Below, one piece after another: positions 34,089 through 42,506 of a stretch of DNA of 64,000 nucleotides. The translations under genes and the position numbers were made by a program. The notes under the pieces are model-generated. The model saw nothing but the letters and a program-made list of their open reading frames with translations. It did no database searches and had not been told where the DNA came from. Every line of letters begins with the position of its first letter. The first letter of the stretch is position 1. Source of the stretch: Flavobacteriaceae bacterium UBA1682 (lineage in GTDB: Bacteria > Bacteroidota > Bacteroidia > Flavobacteriales > Flavobacteriaceae); NCBI GenBank assembly GCA_002320285.1, contig DCKE01000005.1, positions 310,544-374,543 on the forward strand, written 5' to 3'.

Positions 34089-35528
34089 ATGAAAAAAATA
34101 TTAATAGCCAACCGTGGCGAAATTGCTGTTCGTATTATGAAGACAGCAAAAAAAATGGGTATACAAACCGTAGCCGTTTTTTCTACAGCAGATCGTAATG
34201 CTCCCCATGTAAAAATGGCAGACGAAGCGGTATGCATTGGAGAAGCACCTTCAAGCCAATCGTATTTATTAGGAGACAAAATATTAGAAGTAGCCCAACA
34301 ACTCGGTGTTGATGGTATACATCCAGGATATGGCTTTTTGAGTGAAAATGCACAATTCGCCAATAAATGCGAACAGAACAACATTACTTTTATCGGTCCA
34401 AATTCTCATGCAATTGAAGTGATGGGAAATAAATTGGCCGCTAAAGACACGGTTAAAGCCTATGACATTCCTATGGTTCCCGGTTTGGATGAAGCCATTA
34501 CCGATATTGAAAAAGCCAAAAAAGTCGCTGCTGAAATCGGTTTCCCGATTTTAATCAAAGCTGCAGCTGGTGGTGGTGGAAAAGGGATGCGTATTGTTGA
34601 AAACGAAAAAGAATTCGAATCACAAATGCAACGTGCCATTTCTGAAGCGACCAATGCCTTTGGAGATGGATCCGTTTTTATCGAAAAATATATCGGTGCA
34701 CCGCGTCATATTGAAATTCAGGTTTTGGCAGATAAACACGGCAATATCGTGCATCTTTTCGAAAGAGAATGCAGCATTCAACGCCGTCATCAAAAGGTTG
34801 TAGAGGAAGCACCATCTGCCGTATTGACTCCGGAAATCAGAGAAAAGATGGGAAAAGCAGCTGTTCAAGTAGCCGCTTCCTGTGATTATGTTGGTGCAGG
34901 TACCGTAGAATTTCTATTGGACGAAAACAAAAACTTCTATTTTTTAGAAATGAATACGCGATTGCAAGTAGAACATCCCGTAACTGAACTGATCACTGGA
35001 TTGGACTTGGTTGAGATGCAAATTCGAATTGCAGACGGAGAGGTTCTTCCGTTTAAACAAGAAGATCTAAAAATTCAAGGTCATGCTATGGAATTAAGGG
35101 TTTATGCCGAAGATCCATTAAACGATTTCTTACCAAGTGTCGGGCATTTAGATAAATATATTTTACCTGTAGGTGAAGGTATTCGCGTAGATAATGGAAT
35201 CGAACAAGGTATGGATGTACCAATTTATTACGATCCGATGTTGGCCAAGTTAATTACTTTTGGAAAAACTCGTGAAGAATCGATTCAAGTCATGCGTCAA
35301 GCCATACAAAACTACCATGTTGAAGGAATCAGTACAACATTGCCTTTTGGACAATTTGTTATGGAACACCAAGCATTTAAATCGGGTAACTTCGACACCA
35401 ATTTTGTTAAGAAATACTATAGTGCTGACCTCCTAAAAGAGCAATATCAAGAAGAGGCACAAGTCGCGGCTTATGTAGCTTTACAACAGTATTTAGAAGA
35501 TCAGAAACAATTACGCCTACCTAATTAG
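34089..35528 (+). CDS. accC: biotin carboxylase subunit (AccC-like)
   Basis: A 479-residue enzyme of the ATP-grasp family. Signatures are KILIANRGEIAVRIM, DGIHPGYGFLSENA, FPILIKAAAGGGGKGMRIV (ATP loop), ECSIQRRHQKVVEEAP, FYFLEMNTRLQVEHPVTE and GHAMELRVYAEDP. It carboxylates the biotin on the neighbouring carrier protein. The organism may hold another accC for fatty acid synthesis elsewhere, so the symbol marks the family rather than a proven role. Confidence 0.95.
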   Translation: MKKILIANRGEIAVRIMKTAKKMGIQTVAVFSTADRNAPHVKMADEAVCIGEAPSSQSYLLGDKILEVAQQLGVDGIHPGYGFLSENAQFANKCEQNNITFIGPNSHAIEVMGNKLAAKDTVKAYDIPMVPGLDEAITDIEKAKKVAAEIGFPILIKAAAGGGGKGMRIVENEKEFESQMQRAISEATNAFGDGSVFIEKYIGAPRHIEIQVLADKHGNIVHLFERECSIQRRHQKVVEEAPSAVLTPEIREKMGKAAVQVAASCDYVGAGTVEFLLDENKNFYFLEMNTRLQVEHPVTELITGLDLVEMQIRIADGEVLPFKQEDLKIQGHAMELRVYAEDPLNDFLPSVGHLDKYILPVGEGIRVDNGIEQGMDVPIYYDPMLAKLITFGKTREESIQVMRQAIQNYHVEGISTTLPFGQFVMEHQAFKSGNFDTNFVKKYYSADLLKEQYQEEAQVAAYVALQQYLEDQKQLRLPN

Positions 35529-35534
35529 TCTATC

Positions 35535-37076
35535 ATGAATTCGAAAATAAATCAATTACAAGATAAAATCGCACAAGCCCATTTGGGAGGTGGCGAAAAA
35601 AGAATTGAAACACAACACAGTAAAGGAAAATTAACTGCTAGAGAACGTATTGCGTATTTACTAGACGAAGGATCCTTTGAAGAAGTTGGTATGTTGGTGA
35701 CGCACCGAACTACTGATTTCGGAATGGAAAAAGAAATCTATTATGGCGACGGAGTAGTTACCGGATACGGTACGATAAGCGGTCGTTTGGTTTATATCTT
35801 TGCCCAAGATTTTACCGTATTTGGAGGAGCGCTATCAGAGACTCATGCCGAAAAAATATGTAAGATCATGGATATGGCTCTAAAAATGGGTGCTCCAATG
35901 ATTGGACTAAACGATTCTGGAGGTGCTCGTATACAAGAAGGTGTTCGCTCTTTGGGTGGATATGCAGATATTTTCTTTAGAAACGTACAAGCTTCAGGGG
36001 TGATCCCACAGATCTCTGCTATTATGGGCCCTTGTGCCGGTGGAGCTGTTTACTCTCCTGCAATGACTGATTTTACCATGATGGTCGAAGGATCAAGTTA
36101 TATGTTTGTGACTGGTCCAAGTGTCGTGAAAACCGTGACCAATGAAACCGTTACTTCAGAAGAACTCGGAGGAGCAAGTACGCATTCCACCAAATCGGGA
36201 GTAGCACATACCACTTCAGAAAACGATGTAGTATGTTTGGAAGACATCAAGAAATTATTGAGCTATTTACCTCAAAACAATACTGAGACCGCAGCCTTGT
36301 TACCGGTACAACTAAACGAAGAATACCGTCAGCAATTAGATGCTATCGTTCCAGAAAGCGCTAATAAACCTTACGACATGAAGGAGGTCATCAACGGAAT
36401 TATCGATGAAGATTCTTTCTTTGAAATTCACAAAGATTACGCAGAAAACATCGTTGTTGGTTTTGCCAGATTGGGAGGCCGTAGTATTGGTATCATTGCT
36501 AACAACCCTATGTTTTTAGCGGGATGTTTAGACGTTAACAGCTCAATCAAAGCCGCTCGTTTTACGCGTTTTTGTGATGCCTTCAACATTCCTTTATTGG
36601 TTTTGGTTGATGTACCTGGTTTCCTACCGGGAACCGATCAAGAATGGAACGGAATTATCGTACACGGTGCAAAACTACTTTATGCTTTAAGTGAAGCTAC
36701 TGTTCCGAGAGTAACCGTAATCACCCGTAAAGCCTATGGAGGAGCGTATGACGTGATGAACTCCAAACACATAGGAGCCGATTTGAATTTTGCCTGGCCA
36801 AATGCAGAAATTGCAGTTATGGGAGCCAAAGGCGCTAGTGAGATTATCTTTAAGAAAGAAATTTCTGAAGCTGCAGATCCGGTAGCTAAATTAGCTGAAA
36901 AGGAGGCTGAATATGCTGAGAAATTTGCAACTCCATATCGTGCAGCACAACGCGGTTTTATCGATGAAGTCATCTTACCCCACGAAACACGCAGAAAATT
37001 GATAAAAGCTTTCGCGATGTTGGAAAACAAAGTAGTTGATACACCTAAGAGAAAACACGGAAACATTCCGCTATAA
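35535..37076 (+). CDS. acyl-CoA carboxylase carboxyltransferase (propionyl-CoA type)
   Basis: A 513-residue enzyme of the PccB/MmdA family with two crotonase-like halves. Segments include GKLTARERIAYLLDEGSFEE, NDSGGARIQEGV, GPCAGGAVYSPAMTDF, FVTGPSVVKTVTNE, PGFLPGTDQEWNGIIVHGAKLLYA and RKAYGGAYDVMNSKHIGAD. It transfers CO2 from biotin to an acyl-CoA; the family includes propionyl-, acetyl- and methylcrotonyl-CoA specific members, and propionyl-CoA is the most common one for this gene order. It starts six bases after the carboxylase gene. Confidence 0.94.
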   Translation: MNSKINQLQDKIAQAHLGGGEKRIETQHSKGKLTARERIAYLLDEGSFEEVGMLVTHRTTDFGMEKEIYYGDGVVTGYGTISGRLVYIFAQDFTVFGGALSETHAEKICKIMDMALKMGAPMIGLNDSGGARIQEGVRSLGGYADIFFRNVQASGVIPQISAIMGPCAGGAVYSPAMTDFTMMVEGSSYMFVTGPSVVKTVTNETVTSEELGGASTHSTKSGVAHTTSENDVVCLEDIKKLLSYLPQNNTETAALLPVQLNEEYRQQLDAIVPESANKPYDMKEVINGIIDEDSFFEIHKDYAENIVVGFARLGGRSIGIIANNPMFLAGCLDVNSSIKAARFTRFCDAFNIPLLVLVDVPGFLPGTDQEWNGIIVHGAKLLYALSEATVPRVTVITRKAYGGAYDVMNSKHIGADLNFAWPNAEIAVMGAKGASEIIFKKEISEAADPVAKLAEKEAEYAEKFATPYRAAQRGFIDEVILPHETRRKLIKAFAMLENKVVDTPKRKHGNIPL

Positions 37077-37097
37077 CCTCCACATTTCTTTAAAACT

Positions 37098-37137
37098 TCA
37101 ATGTCCCTCCCTATTTATAAGGAGGGACATTTTTTTT
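37098..37137 (+). terminator. intrinsic terminator of the acyl-CoA carboxylase operon
   Basis: ATGTCCCTCC paired with GGAGGGACAT and followed by nine T, 22 bases after the stop. Confidence 0.9.
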
Positions 37138-37201
37138 AGCTAACACACTGAAATCCAATGTTAAATATTAGAACAAAATCAATTTGCTTTTATTTTTTAC
37201 C

Positions 37202-37209
37202 TAAATTTG
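37202..37209 (+). promoter_or_regulatory. -7 promoter motif before a lipoprotein gene
   Basis: TAAATTTG with a TTG 15 bases further upstream (37184-37186), a little short of the usual spacer. Because it overlaps 37207, a translation start there is ruled out. Confidence 0.5.
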
Positions 37210-37269
37210 ATTATAATGAATATATATCACAAAAATATAGAAAATAACAACATTTATAAACTATATACC

Positions 37270-37839
37270 ATGAAAACAAACATACTTTCAGCAATTATAT
37301 GTGTTATAATAGCAACCAGTTGCAATTCGAACGATTCCGACACTATACCGCCTGATACTCCAAAAAAAGTGATGTTGTTATTTATTGATTATACAACCCA
37401 TAATTTTGAAGGGGGTTCAGAAATCACGATGTCAAGACCGAGTGAAACTTTTAAAATAAAAACCGTTTATAAAGAACCTTCCGATTTTGGAAATATAAAA
37501 CTCTTCTATCAAGAAATTGATCAATTGCTGTTTGACGGCGATATAACTTGGATGGGCAAAGGGGAGATTAACTTCCCTTCTCCGCGTTTGGCTACTGAAG
37601 ATTTTGAACGATCCTTAACCGCTGATTTTGTCATACCTAAAGAAGGCTTCGAATCGATTACTATTAATTTCGAACCATCAGAGCACTACCGCGCATGGGC
37701 AAGTATTCAATCCCTCCTACTTGCGCGTTCTTACTTGCAATCAAACCCCAGCCAAAAAGTCAAAGTATTTCTCTACCAACCCAACGCAGGAGATGGTGAC
37801 ACAAAAGACTGGAAATTCATATTTATTTTAAAAAATTAA
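37270..37839 (+). CDS. lipoprotein of unknown function
   Basis: A 189-residue protein from the ATG at 37270, where the signal peptide begins (MKTNILSAIICVIIATSC, Cys about residue 18). An upstream ATG at 37216 would add 18 residues that do not fit a signal sequence. The mature part starts with a polar stretch and has no recognised domain (motifs LFIDYTTHNFEGG, FYQEIDQLLFDGDITWMG, KVFLYQPNAGDGDTKDWKF). Probably tethered to a membrane. Single gene. Confidence 0.75.
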   Translation: MKTNILSAIICVIIATSCNSNDSDTIPPDTPKKVMLLFIDYTTHNFEGGSEITMSRPSETFKIKTVYKEPSDFGNIKLFYQEIDQLLFDGDITWMGKGEINFPSPRLATEDFERSLTADFVIPKEGFESITINFEPSEHYRAWASIQSLLLARSYLQSNPSQKVKVFLYQPNAGDGDTKDWKFIFILKN

Positions 37840-37870
37840 ACTTTACTCCTTAAAAACAATAAATTCGCGC

Positions 37871-37898
37871 TTGTTTATTTTTTTTAAACTTATATTTG
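37871..37898 (+). promoter_or_regulatory. promoter of the DUF4190-like gene
   Basis: TTG (37871-37873), 17-bp spacer, TATATTTG (37891-37898). Full consensus match, 50 bases before the ATG at 37948. Confidence 0.75.
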
Positions 37899-37947
37899 TA
37901 TTTTATTTTAACAAAAATTAGTTATAAAACAATACATTTTTATCAGT

Positions 37948-38370
37948 ATGGAATACGAAAACAGTCAAGTACAGAAAAGCAATGCAGGTCAAGGGATGGG
38001 CATCGCTGCCCTAGTTTTAGGAATATTAGGGGTTCTAACCGCTTTTATCCCTTGTTTCGGTTTGTTCGCAATCATTTTTGGAATATTAGCCATCATATTC
38101 GGAATTATTGGATATTCTCAAGCCAAAAAACAAAATGCTTCTTTAGGCTTACCGCTAACCGGATTGATTTTAGGTATTTTAGCCACCCTGTTCGTTGTGA
38201 TCTGGACTTTTATCTTTGCCACAGCAATTGCTAATTCTGCCTTTGATTTTAATGCCATCAGCAAAGAAATTCAAATCAATTCTCAAGATACTTTAAATGA
38301 GTATCCCTTAGATCAGGATACTTTAGATCAATACGGCACAGATCAGGACACTATTTTTGCCCAAGATTAA
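37948..38370 (+). CDS. DUF4190-like membrane protein
   Basis: A 140-residue protein. Two closely spaced glycine-rich hydrophobic blocks (GMGIAALVLGILGVLTAFIP and LTGLILGILATLFVVIWTFI) flank GYSQAKKQNASLGLPLTG, the pattern of the DUF4190 family. The C-terminal tail has three acidic QDTL-type repeats (SQDTLNEY, DQDTLDQY, DQDTIFAQ). No function is known for the family. Confidence 0.78.
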   Translation: MEYENSQVQKSNAGQGMGIAALVLGILGVLTAFIPCFGLFAIIFGILAIIFGIIGYSQAKKQNASLGLPLTGLILGILATLFVVIWTFIFATAIANSAFDFNAISKEIQINSQDTLNEYPLDQDTLDQYGTDQDTIFAQD

Positions 38371-38392
38371 TCGCATACCCACAAAATCAAAT

Positions 38393-38424
38393 AGCATTTA
38401 ATATCATATTAGATGCTTTTTTTT
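38393..38424 (+). terminator. intrinsic terminator
   Basis: AGCATTTAAT paired with ATTAGATGCT (one G-T pair) and followed by a T-run, after the DUF4190-like gene. Confidence 0.7.
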
Positions 38425-38497
38425 TCCATAATTTCAACATGCCCAAAAAACGAATTCGTATTTTTGACTTCTTACCTAGTCACCTAAAACTCTTGCC

Positions 38498-39220
38498 ATG
38501 CTACAAAAATCCTTACTTCTCGTTTTATTAATATTCACTTGCCACTTGGAGGCCCAAAACCGACCGTTGCAGATTGAAAAAATTACCGAAAACCTATATA
38601 ACTACACCACCTACCAAACTTTTAACGGTACTTTATATTCGTCCAACGCACTATACTTAGTCACCCAAGATGGTGTAGTACTCTTTGATACTCCATGGGA
38701 CAAACAACTCAATCAACCACTACTCGATTCTATTCAACAAAAACATCAGTTAGCCGTTGTCAAGGTATTTGCAACGCACTGGCACGAGGATCGAGCGGGA
38801 AGTTTTGAGTTTTTTAACCGTTTGGGCATAGATACCTACGCCTCACAAAAAACCAATCAGAAACTCAAAGACGAAGGTTTAGCGACAGCTATACACACCT
38901 TTGAAGATAAGGCGACATTTACGGTTGGTCAAGATGTATTTGAGCTGTTATTTGTCGGTGAAGGTCATACCTTTGACAACATCGTTGTTTGGTTTCCACA
39001 GCAACGCGTTTTAGACGGGGGTTGCTTGGTCAAGAGCATCGCCGCCACTGATCTTGGCAATATAAGCGAAGCCAATTTAGAAGCCTGGCCTTTTAGTATT
39101 ATAAATATACAAAAGCGTTTTGAAAATGCCAAATTCATCATCCCCGGCCACGATAACTGGAAAGGTCAAGGACATTTGGAACACACTTTAAAATTGTTAA
39201 AAGAGCATAAAAGAGATTAA
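38498..39220 (+). CDS. subclass B1 metallo-beta-lactamase
   Basis: A 240-residue periplasmic enzyme with a signal peptide (MLQKSLLLVLLIFTCHLEAQ). All six zinc ligands of subclass B1 are present: His94, His96 and Asp98 (THWHEDRAG), His157 (GEGHTFDN), Cys176 (DGGC) and His218 (IPGHDNW). The lysine of the DGGCLVK loop, which binds the beta-lactam carboxylate in B1 enzymes, is also there. The family hydrolyses penicillins, cephalosporins and carbapenems. The gene is embedded among housekeeping genes with no mobile element near, so it looks chromosomal and intrinsic, as in Myroides, Elizabethkingia and Chryseobacterium. Spectrum cannot be told from sequence alone. Confidence 0.93.
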   Translation: MLQKSLLLVLLIFTCHLEAQNRPLQIEKITENLYNYTTYQTFNGTLYSSNALYLVTQDGVVLFDTPWDKQLNQPLLDSIQQKHQLAVVKVFATHWHEDRAGSFEFFNRLGIDTYASQKTNQKLKDEGLATAIHTFEDKATFTVGQDVFELLFVGEGHTFDNIVVWFPQQRVLDGGCLVKSIAATDLGNISEANLEAWPFSIINIQKRFENAKFIIPGHDNWKGQGHLEHTLKLLKEHKRD

Positions 39221-39309
39221 TTCGACTTTTTCTATCCGACTATATACAGTTCCTATACCTGCTTGTATTAAAAATCGACCGATCCTATTCATAATCTCAA
39301 GTCTTTTGT

Positions 39310-39317
39310 TATTTTTG
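39310..39317 (+). promoter_or_regulatory. -7 promoter motif before glyS
   Basis: TATTTTTG only five bases upstream of the ATG at 39322, which implies a very short or absent 5' leader. Confidence 0.5.
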
Positions 39318-39321
39318 CATT

Positions 39322-40863
39322 ATGGCAAAACAAGATGATATTTTTAAAAATGTTATTTCGCACGCAAAGGAATACGGATTTATATTTCCGTCCAGCGAAA
39401 TTTATGACGGTTTAAGCGCAGTCTATGACTATGCTCAAAACGGAGTGGAACTCAAAAAAAACATTCGTGAATACTGGTGGAAATCCATGGTTCAGATGCA
39501 TGAAAATATTGTAGGTATTGATTCTTCAATATTTATGCACCCAACTATATGGAAAGCATCGGGTCACGTTGATGCTTTTAACGACCCCTTAATCGACAAC
39601 AAAGATTCTAAGAAGAGATATCGTGCAGATGTATTGATCGAAGACTACTGTGAAAAGATCTATCAAAAAGCACAAAAAGAAATTGAAAAAGCGAGTAAAC
39701 GCTTTGGCGAATCTTTTAATGAAGAAGAATTTATAACTACCAACCCTCGTGTTGTAGAATACCTTTCTAGAAAGAAAGCGATCTTAGAGCGCATGGCGCA
39801 CGGATTGGATACCGGAGATTTGGCCGATGTAAAAGCTTTGATCGAGGAATTGGAAATCGCTGATCCGGATACGGGTTCTAGAAACTGGACCGAAGTACGT
39901 CAATTCAACTTGATGTTCGGTACCAAACTAGGCGCGTCAGCAGATACCGCTATGGATTTGTATTTACGTCCAGAAACGGCACAAGGAATTTTTGTCAATT
40001 TCTTAAACGTACAAAAAACCGGTAGAATGAAAATTCCCTTCGGAATTGCACAAACCGGTAAAGCCTTTAGAAACGAAATCGTTGCCCGTCAGTTTATCTT
40101 CCGTATGCGTGAATTTGAACAAATGGAAATGCAATATTTTGTAAAACCGGGCGAGGAAATGAAATGGTATGAATACTGGAAAGAAACCCGTCAAAAATGG
40201 CATTTGTCATTGGGAATGGGCGCCGAAAATTACCGCTTTCACGATCACGAGAAACTGGCTCACTATGCCAATGCCGCAACGGATATCGAATTTAATTTCC
40301 CATTCGGTTTTAAAGAATTGGAAGGTATTCACTCAAGAACGGATTTCGACTTAAAAGCACACGAACAACATTCAGGGAAAAAACTACAGTTCTTCGACAA
40401 CGAAACCAACAGCAGTTATGTACCTTATGTCGTAGAGACTTCTGTAGGTTTAGATCGTATGTTCTTGGCTATTTTCTCAAAATCTTTACAAGAAGAAACC
40501 CTAGAAGACGGCACAACCAGAACCGTTTTAAGGCTACCTTCTGTATTGGCTCCAACTAAAGCAGCAGTACTCCCTTTAATCAAAAGAGACGGCTTGCCAG
40601 AATTGGCTCATGAAATCATTGAGGAATTGAAATGGGACTTTAATGTAGCTTACGATGAAAAAGATGCTGTAGGGCGTAGATATCGCCGTCAAGATGCTTT
40701 GGGAACTCCTTTCTGTATCACGGTTGATCATCAGTCCCTGGAAGACAAAACAGTCACTATCCGTCACCGCGACAGCATGAAACAGGATCGTGTAAGTATC
40801 ACAGACCTTAAAAACATCATCAACGACGAGGTTTCCATCAGAAACTGGTTGCGTAGAATGTAA
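39322..40863 (+). CDS. glyS: glycine--tRNA ligase (single-chain type)
   Basis: A 513-residue class II synthetase of the dimeric (eukaryote/archaea-like) type. Motifs are FIFPSSEIYDGLSAVYDY, ENIVGIDSSIFMHP, LRPETAQGIFVNFLNV (motif 2 region), GIAQTGKAFRNEIVARQFIFRMREFEQMEMQYF, YVVETSVGLDRMFLAI (motif 3) and an anticodon-binding C-terminus (RYRRQDALGTPFCITVD). It charges tRNA-Gly. Length is normal. A strong terminator follows. Confidence 0.96.
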   Translation: MAKQDDIFKNVISHAKEYGFIFPSSEIYDGLSAVYDYAQNGVELKKNIREYWWKSMVQMHENIVGIDSSIFMHPTIWKASGHVDAFNDPLIDNKDSKKRYRADVLIEDYCEKIYQKAQKEIEKASKRFGESFNEEEFITTNPRVVEYLSRKKAILERMAHGLDTGDLADVKALIEELEIADPDTGSRNWTEVRQFNLMFGTKLGASADTAMDLYLRPETAQGIFVNFLNVQKTGRMKIPFGIAQTGKAFRNEIVARQFIFRMREFEQMEMQYFVKPGEEMKWYEYWKETRQKWHLSLGMGAENYRFHDHEKLAHYANAATDIEFNFPFGFKELEGIHSRTDFDLKAHEQHSGKKLQFFDNETNSSYVPYVVETSVGLDRMFLAIFSKSLQEETLEDGTTRTVLRLPSVLAPTKAAVLPLIKRDGLPELAHEIIEELKWDFNVAYDEKDAVGRRYRRQDALGTPFCITVDHQSLEDKTVTIRHRDSMKQDRVSITDLKNIINDEVSIRNWLRRM

Positions 40864-40867
40864 TTAA

Positions 40868-40905
40868 ATAAAAAGAGCCACAGTAACATGTGGCTCTTTT
40901 TTTTT
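40868..40905 (+). terminator. intrinsic terminator after glyS
   Basis: AAAAGAGCCACA paired with TGTGGCTCTTTT plus a T-run. Confidence 0.88.
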
Positions 40906-40909
40906 GTAA

Positions 40910-41118
40910 ACAGTGATCAGTAAGCAGTGATCAGAATTGGGTGTGAAAATTTGCTTACATAAACGACAAAGAATCGCAAACAACCCGGCTACTAGACTAA
41001 TTATCAGCAAAAAACGCCCTCATATTAAAAAAATTTAGTAACTTTAATTACTATATTTCACAACGAATCACGAATCACGAATCACGAATCACGAATCACG
41101 AATCACGAATCACGAATT
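40910..41118. repeat. intergenic short-repeat tracts (GTGATCAGT and ACGAATC words)
   Basis: The glyS-yceI gap holds AACAGTGATCAGTAAGCAGTGATCAG at 40910-40935 and a tandem array of the 7-mer ACGAATC at 41063-41118 (seven exact units and one ending in TT). The stretch between them has no ORF. The same words occur inverted near 63820-63890. Confidence 0.85.
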
Positions 41119-41156
41119 TATTAACCTAGATTAAGTTAGTTGAGGCGATAGCTCCT

Positions 41157-41164
41157 TAAATTTG
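41157..41164 (+). promoter_or_regulatory. -7 promoter motif of yceI
   Basis: TAAATTTG, 22 bases before the ATG at 41187; the nearest TTG lies 14 bases upstream, shorter than usual. Confidence 0.45.
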
Positions 41165-41186
41165 TACTTAACAAAAACAAAAAGCC

Positions 41187-41762
41187 ATGAGAAAATTTAT
41201 TTATTTATTTGTTGCCGTATTCGCCTCTGCGAGTATGTTTGCACAAACAACTTGGAAAGTTGATCAAATGCACTCTTTTTTAACTTTTTCAGTTAAACAT
41301 TTAGGCATCTCCTTTGTCGAAGGTAAATTCGATCAGTATGAGGGTACATTTACCAGCAACAAGGCCGATTTAACCGATGGTAAGTTTGATTTCACCATTC
41401 AAGCGAAAAGCATCAATACGGGGGTTAGTATGCGTGACGATCATTTGAGAACGAATGATTTCTTTAATACCGACAAATTCCCAGCGATTAGCTTTACTAC
41501 AAAATCCATAAAAAAGGTTACGGATACGAAGTATGTATTGGATGGAATTTTAACGATCCGCGGTATTGCTAAACCTGTAAAATTTGATTTGACTTACGGT
41601 GGTCTTTTAAAAGATGATGGTCAAGGAAATCAAAAAATGGGGTTCCAAGCTACTACTACAATCAATCGTTTTGATTTCGACGTAGCTTACGATCCTTCAG
41701 GACAAGCTATTGCTAAAGACGTTACTATTAATGTGAATTTAGAATTTGCCAAAAAAGCATAA
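41187..41762 (+). CDS. YceI family periplasmic lipid-binding protein
   Basis: A 191-residue protein with a signal peptide (MRKFIYLFVAVFASASMFAQ). The YceI lipocalin-like beta barrel is marked by WKVDQMHSFLTFSVKHLGIS, VEGKFDQYEGTF, FTIQAKSINTGVSMRDDHLRTNDFFNTDKFPAISF, and GILTIRGIAKPVKF. The family binds polyisoprenoid-type lipids. Its precise role is unknown. Stands alone and ends at a shared terminator. Confidence 0.92.
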   Translation: MRKFIYLFVAVFASASMFAQTTWKVDQMHSFLTFSVKHLGISFVEGKFDQYEGTFTSNKADLTDGKFDFTIQAKSINTGVSMRDDHLRTNDFFNTDKFPAISFTTKSIKKVTDTKYVLDGILTIRGIAKPVKFDLTYGGLLKDDGQGNQKMGFQATTTINRFDFDVAYDPSGQAIAKDVTINVNLEFAKKA

Positions 41763-41788
41763 TTAAAACAACACCCTGTTTTAAACTT

Positions 41789-41829
41789 AAAAGGACGTTT
41801 CCCTAGCCGAGAAACGTCCTTTTTATTTT
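41789..41829. terminator. bidirectional terminator between convergent genes
   Basis: AAAAGGACGTTTC paired with GAAACGTCCTTTT, T-rich on both sides; serves yceI and the convergent oxidoreductase gene. Confidence 0.88.
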
Positions 41830-42467
41830 TACGAGAATAGCTCTTTAGTTGTAATGACTTGCACAGCATCATCGGAAGTCACACTCTTTTCGATCATCTT
41901 CTTAGCCAAATCCGATACGGCTATTGGGCGGTATTTTCGCGCCAATCCTATACTATTAAAAAACCGTATGATCCCTTCAAAAGTTTTCTCTGCTGTTCGA
42001 TCAGTATGTGGCCGTATCAATAAGCCCGGTTGAAAAATCAATAACTTTTTAAAGTTCAATTGTAAAATTGCCTGTTCCAGAGCGCCTTTCATACGCGAAT
42101 AAAAAATACCCGAATTGGCATTAGCTCCAATCGCTGAAACCAATACAAAACTCGTTACCCCCTGCGCCTTTGCCGCTTTAGCAAAATTCAACTGATAATC
42201 GTGATCTACCTTCCATTGTTGCTCTTTTCCTCCCGCCGCTTTTAGCGTGGTTCCCATAGCCGAGAACGCTATATCACCAACCACCAGATTTGCCCAATCT
42301 TCCTGTTTATCAAAATCTACCTGATGTACTTCCAACTTAGGATGAATCAAGGTATACTCTTTTCGCACAAAAACAGTCACTTTTTCGAAGGCATCACTTT
42401 GCAGTAAATGCTTGACAAGTTGTCTTCCTGTAGCGCCTGTAGCGCCAATAATAACTGCTCTTAACAT
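41829..42467 (-). CDS. NAD(P)H-binding oxidoreductase (atypical SDR)
   Basis: A 212-residue protein from the ATG at 42467; the 8-residue upstream extension (MIIIIKIN) is unlikely. The N-terminal Rossmann motif is VIIGATGATGRQLVKHLL, and other conserved parts are IAFSAMGTTLKAAGG and VLVSAIGANANSGIFYSRMKG (YxxxK-like site). It resembles the HTATIP2/YbjT-like atypical short-chain dehydrogenases. Substrate unknown. It lies 39 bases after aspA on the same strand. Confidence 0.88.
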   Translation of the reverse strand: MLRAVIIGATGATGRQLVKHLLQSDAFEKVTVFVRKEYTLIHPKLEVHQVDFDKQEDWANLVVGDIAFSAMGTTLKAAGGKEQQWKVDHDYQLNFAKAAKAQGVTSFVLVSAIGANANSGIFYSRMKGALEQAILQLNFKKLLIFQPGLLIRPHTDRTAEKTFEGIIRFFNSIGLARKYRPIAVSDLAKKMIEKSVTSDDAVQVITTKELFS

Positions 42468-42506
42468 ATTTATTTTTATAATAATTATCAACCTACTTCA
42501 ACCCGA

